Positions 1 to 7,249 of a stretch of DNA of 64,000 bases are shown here, piece by piece. Position 1 is the first letter of the stretch; every line of letters begins with the position of its first letter. The position numbers were made by a program, and so were the translations under genes. Source of the stretch: Priestia aryabhattai (GTDB lineage Bacteria > Bacillota > Bacilli > Bacillales > Bacillaceae_H); the NCBI RefSeq assembly GCF_023715685.1, contig NZ_JAMBOQ010000005.1:186001-250000 (forward strand), in the 5' to 3' direction. Under the pieces are notes generated by a model. The model was not told where the DNA came from. It was given only the letters and a program-made list of their open reading frames with translations, and did no database searches.

Positions 1-1431
1 AACGTATCTAATGCAAATACGCCGGGCTATACGCGTCAGCGAGTAAGTTTAGAAACGTTCCCAGCTTATCCAGCCCCAGGGATGAATCAGGCTGGAACTG
101 CGGGTCAAATAGGGATGGGAGTAGAAGCCAGCACGGTAGAGCGAATACGTGATACATTTTTAGATACCCAGTATCGAGATGAAACCATCAAAGTGGGGTA
201 TTGGGATGCACGCGCCGGTGCTCTTGAAAAAATGGAGGAAATTATGAATGAACCTACTGAAGATGGACTTTCAGCTGTTTTTAATCAATTTTTTGAGTCC
301 ATTCAAGATGTAGCTTCACACCCTTCAGAAGCAGGATCTAGGTCTGTTATGATTGAACGAGCTGAAGCAGTAGGCAATACTTTCTCTTATTTATCCACTT
401 CTTTAAAAACGATTCAAGGTGATTTACAAAAAGAACGTGATGTAGCCGTAACACAAGTGAATTCTTTGCTAGAGCAAATGAATAATGTGAACCAACAAAT
501 TCAAAACGTAGAACCCAATGGCTATCTGCCTAACGATTTGTACGACGAAAGAGACAGGTTACTAGATGAACTTTCCAAATTTATACCAGTTTCTGTAGAA
601 TATACAAAAAGTGGTGAGAATGCTTCCGCACCGTCAGAAGGAGTCGTGACGGTTCAGCTTCAAACGTCTCGAGGCCCTATTACTCTTTTAGATGGGCAAA
701 ATCATCAAGTAAATGCTATCAGTCTTAAAACTAATCAAGATTCCTACGTGACGGAAATTCATATAGGTGGTCAGAGCCGGAATCCTGAATTATTTCCTCA
801 AGGGAAACTTAAAGGGTTAATTGAAGCTTCTGGCTACATAGACAGTAGTGGGGATAAAACAGGTGTTTACGCTTCAATGATTGATCATTTAGATGAAATG
901 GCGTATGAATTCGTAAACTGGTTTAATGATAAACACCAACAAGGTGTCACGTTAGAGGGTAATAAGGGTATTTCCTTTTTTAATGATGTTTCTCAAAAAG
1001 AAGGAGCAGCAACTGGAATTGTCATTGCCGATAAAATTAAACAAAACACGAACAATATTGCTGCCGCCTCTGGTGCTGCTGGAACTGACCGCCAAGGAGA
1101 TGGACAAAATGCTCAGCTATTGTCTCAATTTCGTCAAAACGTGCTTATTAATTCGGGGAACCAAGATGTTTCCCTAGATGGTTTTTATCAATCTATTATT
1201 GGCCAAATGTCAGTAGATGCCCAACAAGCCAACCGCTTAAAAAGTAATTCAGAAACCCTTCAAGGAGCTGTAGAGCAAAGGCGCCAGTCTACAAGTGCAG
1301 TTTCATTAGACGAAGAAATGACCAATATGATTCAGTTTCAGCATGCGTATAACGCAAGTGCTCGTATGATAACTATGATTGATGAAATGCTTGATAAAAT
1401 TGTAAACGGTCTTGGAACTGGAGGAAGGTAG
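1..1431 (+). CDS. flgK: Flagellar hook-associated protein 1 FlgK (5' end cut by window)
   Basis: FlgK joins the flagellar hook to the filament outside the cell. The reading frame is open from base 1, so the start codon lies upstream; 476 residues are visible. The first residues carry the N-terminal motif of rod/hook/filament axial proteins (SNANTPGYTRQ), and the C-terminus has the matching heptad-rich axial helix (SLDEEMTNMIQFQHAYNASA). The middle is the variable surface domain. An internal ATG at base 82 is not the real start, because conserved motif precedes it in frame. flgL follows after 8 bases, so the two are co-transcribed, as in B. subtilis. Roughly 30 residues appear to be missing compared with the usual length of about 500. 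Confidence 0.96.
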   Translation, partial: NVSNANTPGYTRQRVSLETFPAYPAPGMNQAGTAGQIGMGVEASTVERIRDTFLDTQYRDETIKVGYWDARAGALEKMEEIMNEPTEDGLSAVFNQFFESIQDVASHPSEAGSRSVMIERAEAVGNTFSYLSTSLKTIQGDLQKERDVAVTQVNSLLEQMNNVNQQIQNVEPNGYLPNDLYDERDRLLDELSKFIPVSVEYTKSGENASAPSEGVVTVQLQTSRGPITLLDGQNHQVNAISLKTNQDSYVTEIHIGGQSRNPELFPQGKLKGLIEASGYIDSSGDKTGVYASMIDHLDEMAYEFVNWFNDKHQQGVTLEGNKGISFFNDVSQKEGAATGIVIADKIKQNTNNIAAASGAAGTDRQGDGQNAQLLSQFRQNVLINSGNQDVSLDGFYQSIIGQMSVDAQQANRLKSNSETLQGAVEQRRQSTSAVSLDEEMTNMIQFQHAYNASARMITMIDEMLDKIVNGLGTGGR

Positions 1432-1439
1432 GGGAAAAG

Positions 1440-2321
1440 ATGCGTGTCACACAAGGAATGTTAGCGGCTAATTCGTTAAAACAAATTAGCAATAGCTACA
1501 ATAAGTTGGAAACACTTCAAAACCAATTATCAACGGGAAAGAAAATTACTCGTCCCTCGGATGACCCGGTAGTGGCTACTAAAGGAATGGCGTATCGTTC
1601 TAATCTTTCAGAAGTGAATCAATATAAACGTAATTTAACAGAAGCGCAGTCTTGGTTTGATAATTCAGAGTCAGGACTTGAACAAGTCAATTCCATTCTT
1701 CAGCGCACTAAAGAGCTGGTCGTGCAAGGGTTAAACGGTACGAATGGAAGTGATGACCGCCAAGCGATTGCACGTGAAATTGAACAGTTAAAGATGGATT
1801 ATATGCAAGTAGGTAATACGCAAGTGGCAGGAAATTATATTTTTAACGGTGTAAATGTAGGAGCACCGCCTATTAGTGAGAACACAAGCGGTATGATAGA
1901 ATCGAATATTAATCTAGACCCTTTTTCGATTGAGGTATCAAAAGGTATTCAGCTGAGAGTCAATATTCACGCTGAAAACATCTTTGGACAAGGTTCATTC
2001 GACTTAATGAACAACATTCAAACAGCTTTTGAACAAAACGATGTAAGCTCACTAAAAGATCTCTCTACCCAGTTAGATACTCAGATATCGACGTTATTAG
2101 CGGAGCGATCTGAACTGGGAGCAAGGAGCAATCGACTTGAGCTGATTGGAAACCGCCTTGATTCACAAGAAATTACGGCTACTAAGATGCTTTCAGATAA
2201 TGAAGATGCAGAAATTGAAAAAGTTATTACGGATTTAACCGTACAAGAAAGCTTGCATCGTGCTGCTTTAGGGGTAGGGGCTCAAATTATTCAGCCTACG
2301 CTGCTAGATTTCTTGCGTTAA
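1440..2321 (+). CDS. flgL: Flagellar hook-associated protein 3 FlgL
   Basis: FlgL is the second hook-filament junction protein and resembles flagellin. The 293-residue product has the N-terminal flagellin-type D0/D1 helix (MRVTQGMLAANSLKQI, then STGKKITRPSDDPV) and a C-terminal helix ending in ALGVGAQIIQPTLLDFLR. Length is normal for the family. The ATG sits 8 bases after the flgK stop, preceded by an AGGGGA ribosome-binding site. A terminator hairpin follows directly, so FlgK and FlgL probably end one transcript while fliW-csrA may be read from partial read-through or a separate promoter. Confidence 0.96.
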   Translation: MRVTQGMLAANSLKQISNSYNKLETLQNQLSTGKKITRPSDDPVVATKGMAYRSNLSEVNQYKRNLTEAQSWFDNSESGLEQVNSILQRTKELVVQGLNGTNGSDDRQAIAREIEQLKMDYMQVGNTQVAGNYIFNGVNVGAPPISENTSGMIESNINLDPFSIEVSKGIQLRVNIHAENIFGQGSFDLMNNIQTAFEQNDVSSLKDLSTQLDTQISTLLAERSELGARSNRLELIGNRLDSQEITATKMLSDNEDAEIEKVITDLTVQESLHRAALGVGAQIIQPTLLDFLR

Positions 2322-2353
2322 AAAGTTCCTTCTAAACAGAAGGAGCTTTTTTA
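2321..2353 (+). terminator. Rho-independent terminator after flgL
   Basis: Arms at 2321-2333 and 2338-2350 pair over 13 bases with one G-U pair, a 4-base loop and a T-rich tail. It starts at the flgL stop codon. Confidence 0.8.
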
Positions 2354-2402
2354 TAATGAAAAAAGATAACAAGAAAAAATCAATTAGCAAAGGTGTGATG
2401 AG

Positions 2403-2825
2403 ATGAAAATTTCAACAAGCTATCATGGAGATATAGAGATAGACAATCAGCAAACACTGACATTTAATCAAGGGATTCCAGGTTTTTTGGAAGAAACTAA
2501 ATTTGTTATTTTACCACTTCCGGGAGCCGAAGCTTTCCAAGTGCTGCAGTCTATTCAAACCAAAGAATTAGCTTTTATTATCACGGATCCATTTCAGTTT
2601 TTTTTAGATTATGATTTTCAACTAGAACCTCAGGAAATCGAAAAGCTTCAATTACAACAAGCGGAAGATGCAGCTGTTTACGTATTGCTTACGATGTCAG
2701 ATTCTGTTGAAAAGATAACGGCTAATTTGCAGGCTCCTGTTATTATTAATACAAAACAACAGCTTGCTAAGCAAGTGATTTTAATGAATACAGCTTACGA
2801 AACGAAGCACAGGTTATTTGAGTAA
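2403..2825 (+). CDS. fliW: Flagellar assembly factor FliW
   Basis: FliW is a cytoplasmic flagellin-binding protein that also binds and inhibits CsrA, coupling flagellin level to flagellin translation. The 140-residue product has the typical start with a beta-strand core (GIPGFLEETKFVILPL) and the family block ITDPFQFFLDYDF. csrA follows 24 bases later, as in B. subtilis. In B. subtilis the third partner, flagellin (hag), is the next gene; here it is not present nearby. Confidence 0.95.
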   Translation: MKISTSYHGDIEIDNQQTLTFNQGIPGFLEETKFVILPLPGAEAFQVLQSIQTKELAFIITDPFQFFLDYDFQLEPQEIEKLQLQQAEDAAVYVLLTMSDSVEKITANLQAPVIINTKQQLAKQVILMNTAYETKHRLFE

Positions 2826-2849
2826 GAGGAATAGATAAGGAGTGAGTCC

Positions 2850-3080
2850 ATGCTTGTTTTAACACGAAAGTTAAATGAAACAATCAAAATAGGTGATGAA
2901 ATTGAAGTGACCGTCCTTGCAGTTAATGGTGATCAAGTAAAGTTAGGAATTCAAGCTCCAAAGTCTGTGGATATTCATAGACAAGAAATTTATGAAGAAA
3001 TACGTAATGAAAATAAAAGTGCTTCTCAAATTACGTTACATGCTATTAATATGCTGAAACAATTATCGAAAAAGAAATAA
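2850..3080 (+). CDS. csrA: Carbon storage/translation regulator CsrA
   Basis: CsrA is a small dimeric RNA-binding protein that blocks translation by binding GGA motifs in leaders; in Bacillus the best known target is the hag mRNA. The 76-residue protein shows the full family pattern ([18 protein letters not shown], then [22 protein letters not shown]) plus the longer C-terminal tail found in Gram-positive versions that FliW recognises. It follows fliW closely with an AAGGAG ribosome-binding site and ends at a terminator at 3170. Confidence 0.97.
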   Translation: MLVLTRKLNETIKIGDEIEVTVLAVNGDQVKLGIQAPKSVDIHRQEIYEEIRNENKSASQITLHAINMLKQLSKKK

Positions 3081-3169
3081 AACGATCAATTTGAAAATAA
3101 TCAAAAATATATGGTATAAATGATATCTAAATCGGGAAAGATAAACATATAGTATTCCCCACTATGTCT

Positions 3170-3204
3170 TAAGCCTTTCTCTTTAAGAGAAGGCTTCTTT
3201 TTTA
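3170..3204 (+). terminator. Rho-independent terminator after csrA
   Basis: AAGCCTTTCTC pairs with GAGAAGGCTT across a short loop, with one bulged base, followed by CTTTTTT. It closes the fliW-csrA transcript. Confidence 0.8.
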
Positions 3205-3267
3205 TCAAAAAATTGAACTGAATTTCTGTTTTTTTCCTTTTTATCGTGTATCATTAAATTTATTAAG

Positions 3268-3291
3268 TATAATTCAAATGAATTTAACAAA
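3268..3291 (+). promoter_or_regulatory. gbsR -10 box and putative GbsR operator
   Basis: A TATAAT (3268-3273) is followed at once by AATTCAAATGAATT (3271-3284), an inverted repeat, which runs into AATTTAACAAA. The 14 bases at 3278-3291 (ATGAATTTAACAAA) recur exactly in the gbsA leader on the other strand (6639-6652). No good -35 box is visible. Autoregulation by GbsR is an inference. Confidence 0.45.
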
Positions 3292-3306
3292 AGAGGAGAA
3301 GAGTAA

Positions 3307-3861
3307 ATGAGTGATGTTCAAGCGTATCATGATTTATTAAAAGAAGCAGAAGATGTGGTTGTCAGCGCTTTAGCTGATACGATGGATTTATATGGTGTCA
3401 CACCTTCAGTAGGAAGGCTGTATGGTATGCTTTATTTTATGGATGAACCTGTTACATTAGATCAAATGAGTGAAGAACTGGGTATGAGTAAACCAACGAT
3501 GAGTACATCCATTCGTTCACTGCAAAATATTGATATGGTCCACAAAGTGTGGAAAAAAGGTGTTCGGAAAGACTTATATGAAGCAGAAAAAGATTTTTCT
3601 AAGTCCTTTTTTTCATTTTTCTGTAAGAAGTGGCAAAGAGAAATTTCGGTTAATTTAGAGGCAATCGAAGAAGCGGAAAACAAGCTGCAGATTCTTTTAA
3701 ATGATGAGGATGTACCTGAGGAGATCGCAGTAAAAGCAAAGCGTAATTTAGCGCAGATTATAGAGTCAAAACATTATTATCATTTCTTGAAAAAAGTAGT
3801 GAAAGTTTTTGACGATCGAAGAATCATCGATATTTTAAATGAAGAATTAGCGAAAGAGTAA
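3307..3861 (+). CDS. gbsR: Choline-sensing repressor GbsR (MarR-like)
   Basis: GbsR represses the choline oxidation genes gbsAB and, in B. subtilis, the opuB choline importer; choline relieves repression. The 184-residue protein has a winged helix-turn-helix in the first half (PVTLDQMSEELGMSKPTMSTSIRSL as recognition region, residues about 50-75) followed by a helical C-terminal part with an aromatic-rich stretch (SKSFFSFFCKKWQ). Length fits the family. It lies next to, and convergent with, gbsB, and shares a bidirectional terminator with it. The start ATG has a GAGGAG ribosome-binding site. The call rests on context as well as sequence; other GbsR/MarR-like proteins look similar. Confidence 0.9.
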   Translation: MSDVQAYHDLLKEAEDVVVSALADTMDLYGVTPSVGRLYGMLYFMDEPVTLDQMSEELGMSKPTMSTSIRSLQNIDMVHKVWKKGVRKDLYEAEKDFSKSFFSFFCKKWQREISVNLEAIEEAENKLQILLNDEDVPEEIAVKAKRNLAQIIESKHYYHFLKKVVKVFDDRRIIDILNEELAKE

Positions 3862-3865
3862 CATA

Positions 3866-3898
3866 AAAAAGGCTGTTGAAAAATCAACAGCCTTTTTA
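3866..3898. terminator. Bidirectional terminator between gbsR and gbsB
   Basis: Perfect 14-base arms (3866-3879 and 3884-3897, AAAAAGGCTGTTGA and its complement) with an AAAA loop give an A-run on one side and a T-run on the other, so it can stop both converging transcripts. Confidence 0.85.
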
Positions 3899-3904
3899 TC
3901 ATTT

Positions 3905-5107
3905 TTATACGGTTAATGGTGTAGCTTCAAAACAGCGGTTATAAATCCATTCGTAACTTTTTACAGTTAAATCACGAGGATTACCAACTGTTTGTGGATC
4001 ATTAAATGCTTCTTGAGCTAAGCGAGAAACTGCTTCTTTTGGAACACCTTGTTCTTCTAAAGAAGGGATTTGTACATCTTTAACTAGTTGATATACTTCA
4101 CGAACAGCTGCTTGAGCTGCTTCTTCAAGCGTTAATTCATGTGTGTTAACCCCTAGAGCTTGAGCTATGCGCGCAAATTTTTCAGGCTCACCCATCCAGT
4201 TATATTCCATTACAGGACCTAGCATTGCTGCTACGCAAGGGCCATGAGCAATTGGATAAATGCCTCCTAATGTTTGAGCCATCGCGTGAGCTGCTCCTGC
4301 AGATTCACTTCCATATGAAAGGCCAGCAAGCATAGCTGCATGCGCCATTCCATAGCGTGCTTCGATATCCTGCCCATTTGCAACTGCACGTCGTAAGTAT
4401 TTTCCAACGTACTCAATGGCCAATAAAGCAACAGAGTCCGTCATTGGTTGTGCAAAATGACATGTATAACATTCAATTGCATGAGCTAATGCGTCAATTC
4501 CTGTACCGGCCGTAATATGTGAAGGCATAGATACGTGCAGTTCTGGATCAATAATTGTTAAGTGGGCAGCAATTAAAGGTCCACCTGTATTAAATTTAAA
4601 CTCACGAACAGGATCCGTAATGACAGCCCATTGTGTTACTTCACTTCCTGTACCGGCAGTTGTAGGAATTGTTGTTAAAGGAGGGATACGTTTTGTTAAA
4701 GGTTTTTTCCCTTCAGCTGCTTCATAATCTAAGACGGGAGCATTATGGGCTGCTTCTACACCAATAGCTTTTGCCGTATCCATTGAACTTCCGCCCCCAA
4801 CAGCTACTAGTCCGTTGCATCCATTTTCTTTGTACATTTTTGTTCCGTCCGCTACTACGTGAATAGAAGGGTTGGCTTCTACTTGGTCAAATAGAATAAC
4901 ATCTACGTCTGCTTCTTTTAAACTAGCGATTACAGGGTCTGCTAAACCTACTTTCTTTACACCTGGATCTGTTACTAATAAAACTTTAGATACACCTAGG
5001 TTTTTTACTTCCTCTCCAGTATGTTTTACAGCACCAATTCCATGTTTTACAACCGTTGGCATCTCAAAACTTTTTAAACGTTCCATTCTTTCAAATCGCA
5101 TAAACAT
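3905..5107 (-). CDS. gbsB: Choline dehydrogenase GbsB (type III iron alcohol dehydrogenase)
   Basis: GbsB oxidises choline to betaine aldehyde in the cytoplasm, the first step to the osmoprotectant glycine betaine. The 400-residue protein is a group III metal-dependent alcohol dehydrogenase: nucleotide-binding GGGSSMDTAKAI, the iron-ligand region GTGIDALAHAIECY, and a second histidine-containing block (GAAHAMAQTLGGIYPIAHGP). It is the second gene of a gbsA-gbsB operon, 21 bases after gbsA, with a strong AAGGGGGA ribosome-binding site 8 bases before the ATG at 5107. Substrate is assigned from the neighbouring gbsA and gbsR. Confidence 0.93.
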   Translation of the reverse strand: MFMRFERMERLKSFEMPTVVKHGIGAVKHTGEEVKNLGVSKVLLVTDPGVKKVGLADPVIASLKEADVDVILFDQVEANPSIHVVADGTKMYKENGCNGLVAVGGGSSMDTAKAIGVEAAHNAPVLDYEAAEGKKPLTKRIPPLTTIPTTAGTGSEVTQWAVITDPVREFKFNTGGPLIAAHLTIIDPELHVSMPSHITAGTGIDALAHAIECYTCHFAQPMTDSVALLAIEYVGKYLRRAVANGQDIEARYGMAHAAMLAGLSYGSESAGAAHAMAQTLGGIYPIAHGPCVAAMLGPVMEYNWMGEPEKFARIAQALGVNTHELTLEEAAQAAVREVYQLVKDVQIPSLEEQGVPKEAVSRLAQEAFNDPQTVGNPRDLTVKSYEWIYNRCFEATPLTV

Positions 5108-5128
5108 CTTTAAATTCCCCCTTAATTT

Positions 5129-6613
5129 TTATTGAAACCAGCGCATTGGCTGTGGATTTGTATTCGTGTAAATATGTTTAATTTCCGTATATTCTTCTAG
5201 CCCGATATGGCTAAGCTCTCTTCCAATCCCAGATTGCTTATAACCTCCCCAAGGAGCCTGCGGGAAGTAGGGATGATAATCGTTAATCCAAGTTGTTCCC
5301 ATACGGAGTGCTTTCACTACACGTTCAGCTCGATTCATATCACTTGTCCAAACAGCTCCAGCTAATCCATAGATTGTATCGTTAGCAAGTGACACCGCTT
5401 CTTCTTCAGTGCTGAAGCGCTCAATTGTCATAATCGGACCGAATGACTCTTCTTGGACAACTTTCATATCTCCATGACAGTTTGTAAAAATAGTTGGTTC
5501 GATAAATAAGCCTTTTTGTAAAGATTCTTGAGTTGGACGCTTGCCGCCTAAAACAAGAGAAGCACCTTCTTGTTTGCCAAGCTCAATGTAATGTTCCACT
5601 TTAGCTAGGTGTTCTTTTGAGATAACGGGTCCCATTTGAGTGGCTTCATCCATGCCGTCCCCTAGCTTAATTTTTTTGGCTTGTTCAATAACTGCTGAAA
5701 CAAATTTATCGTGAATATCATCTTGAACCAGTAATCTCGCTCCAGCTGAACAAACTTGGCCGGCATGAAAGAAAACCGCATTTAATGCATAGTCAACCGC
5801 AGTGTCAAAGTCAGCGTCAGCAAAGACGATATTCGGATTTTTCCCTCCGAGTTCAAGGGCAATTTTTTTAAAGTTGCCTGCCGCAGCCTGCATGACTTTA
5901 CGTCCAGATACACCGCCACCTGTAAAGGAAACTAAATCTACTAAGTGACTTTCTGCCATTTCTTGTCCAACGGTCGCACCGGGGCCAAGTACAATGTTAA
6001 TGACGCCTGCTGGGAAGCCAACTCTTTCAAAAATTTTTATCATATGAATAGTTGTTAAAGGGGTGATTTCACTTGGTTTAATAACAATTGTGTTCCCAGC
6101 AGCAAGTGCGGGAGCCAATTTCCAAGAGGCTTGCAATAAAGGGTAATTCCAAGGAGTAATTTGGCTGCACACGCCTACAGGTTCGCGGACAACGCGGCTA
6201 ACAGAATCGGGATTAGGTGACTCAATCATCTGTCCACCATCTTTATCTGCTAATCCAGCATAATATTGAAAGACATTAGCAATTCCATCCATGTCTGCTA
6301 GGCTTTCAACGAGGGTTTTTCCGGTATTTAAGGTTTCAAGTTTTGCTAGTTCCTCTCGATCATTGCGAATTTCTTCCGCTACTTTAAATAGCAAAGAACC
6401 TCTTTCGGCCGCTGTAAATTTAGACCATTCACCTGCATCAAAAGCTTTTCTAGCTGCTTCAATGGCTTCTACAGCATCAGCACGATTTCCTTCTGTAACG
6501 ACAGCGATAACCTCTTGATTAAAAGGATTTATAATCTCTCTTTTTTCGCCGCTGCGTGCTTCAACCCATTCGCCGTTTATGTGCATTTTTTCAAGCGTAA
6601 GTGTTTGTTCCAA
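5129..6613 (-). CDS. gbsA: Betaine-aldehyde dehydrogenase GbsA
   Basis: GbsA is an NAD(P)-dependent aldehyde dehydrogenase converting betaine aldehyde to glycine betaine. Catalytic landmarks are visible: the Glu motif LELGGKNPNIVF, the nucleophilic Cys in FFHAGQVCSAGAR, and the conserved ITPWNYPLLQASWK segment. I place the start at TTG 6613 (494 residues, beginning MEQTLTLEKMHINGEWVEA), because GGAGG at 6623-6627 is 9 bases upstream. An ATG at 6619 is only 3 bases from it, and one at 6670 has no ribosome-binding site. The promoter and putative operator lie just upstream. Closest recalled relative is B. subtilis GbsA. Confidence 0.95.
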   Translation of the reverse strand: MEQTLTLEKMHINGEWVEARSGEKREIINPFNQEVIAVVTEGNRADAVEAIEAARKAFDAGEWSKFTAAERGSLLFKVAEEIRNDREELAKLETLNTGKTLVESLADMDGIANVFQYYAGLADKDGGQMIESPNPDSVSRVVREPVGVCSQITPWNYPLLQASWKLAPALAAGNTIVIKPSEITPLTTIHMIKIFERVGFPAGVINIVLGPGATVGQEMAESHLVDLVSFTGGGVSGRKVMQAAAGNFKKIALELGGKNPNIVFADADFDTAVDYALNAVFFHAGQVCSAGARLLVQDDIHDKFVSAVIEQAKKIKLGDGMDEATQMGPVISKEHLAKVEHYIELGKQEGASLVLGGKRPTQESLQKGLFIEPTIFTNCHGDMKVVQEESFGPIMTIERFSTEEEAVSLANDTIYGLAGAVWTSDMNRAERVVKALRMGTTWINDYHPYFPQAPWGGYKQSGIGRELSHIGLEEYTEIKHIYTNTNPQPMRWFQ

Positions 6614-6635
6614 TAGCATCGACCTCCAAATAATA

Positions 6636-6673
6636 GAATTTGTTAAATTCATATTTAACGTTCTTAACAATTC
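6636..6673 (-). promoter_or_regulatory. Putative GbsR operator in the gbsA leader
   Basis: Inverted arms GAATTTGTTAA (6636-6646) and TTAACAATTC (6664-6673) match apart from one extra base and lie immediately downstream of the gbsA -10 box. The stretch 6639-6652 is identical over 14 bases to the gbsR leader at 3278-3291 in the opposite orientation. GbsR is known in B. subtilis to act as a roadblock-type repressor downstream of the promoter; that this is its site here is an inference. Confidence 0.5.
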
Positions 6674-6675
6674 GA

Positions 6676-6705
6676 ATTATAGCATCGGTTATTTAATTAA
6701 GTCAA
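6676..6705 (-). promoter_or_regulatory. Sigma-A promoter of gbsAB
   Basis: On the minus strand TTGACT (6700-6705) is followed after 18 bases by a perfect TATAAT (6676-6681). Transcription would start around 6669, placing the inverted repeat at 6636-6673 just downstream of the -10 box. Confidence 0.75.
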
Positions 6706-6901
6706 ATCAAAAAACTTAAAATGTTCTGAATTTAATAGATGCTCTTCTCTATAAGGAGCTAATTATTCGGATATTAAGAAAAAATTTAACAAAAAGTGAT
6801 AAAAAAATAATGATTGCTATGTCCCTTGATACAAAAGGTTTTTTTTATGTATGAGCTATGAGAATATTATTCTTTTTTTATATAAAAGAACTCAAACTTT
6901 T

Positions 6902-6949
6902 TTGACAATATCCTAAACATTCAGATATATTAACCGTAGTACTATATCT
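6902..6949 (+). promoter_or_regulatory. Candidate promoter and inverted repeat upstream of the CHT-like gene
   Basis: TTGACA (6902-6907) and TATATT (6926-6931) are 18 bases apart. The -10 box lies inside an inverted repeat, AGATATA (6923-6929) and TATATCT (6943-6949), which could be a regulator site. The resulting leader would be about 310 bases. Confidence 0.5.
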
Positions 6950-7249
6950 GCTTGCATACAAACCTTGAGAAACAAAGGATTTTGAATGTGGAAATTAAGA
7001 AAGGAGTTTAGATAGAAGATGAAAACAATTATGAGTTCTTAGCGAAATATTAAAATAAGGAAATTTAAATTATTTTAGTATAACTATATAAACGTAATTC
7101 CTCCCCTTGATATTGGTATTTATAATCCAACTATTTATATTTTATTCTAAAAAAGTATATTTTTAGGTTTAATTGTATGCTGGTAGGAAAAAGGAATAGA
7201 GGACAACTATGTCTTTAGATTTCTTTATCAATTTAAAGGATGTGAGACG
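6950..7249 (+). other. Long untranslated leader of the CHT-like gene, with a possible 7-codon ORF
   Basis: AT-rich, with no recognisable riboswitch. It contains a well-formed AAGGAG followed 12 bases later by ATG at 7019, opening a 7-residue frame (MKTIMSS) that stops at 7042. Whether it is translated is unknown. Nothing else was seen to 7249. Confidence 0.3.

Noticed and set aside
3108..3155. Possible relic of a SigD hag promoter after csrA (TAAATGATATCTAAATCGGG)
   Set aside because: The -10 half does not match GCCGATAT, and a csrA terminator lies downstream without any flagellin fragment.
6291..6518. Antisense frame within gbsA, and similar frames in gbsB, pruA, gapA and uvrA
   Set aside because: Serine-rich translations without ribosome-binding sites, explained by the codon bias of the gene on the opposite strand.
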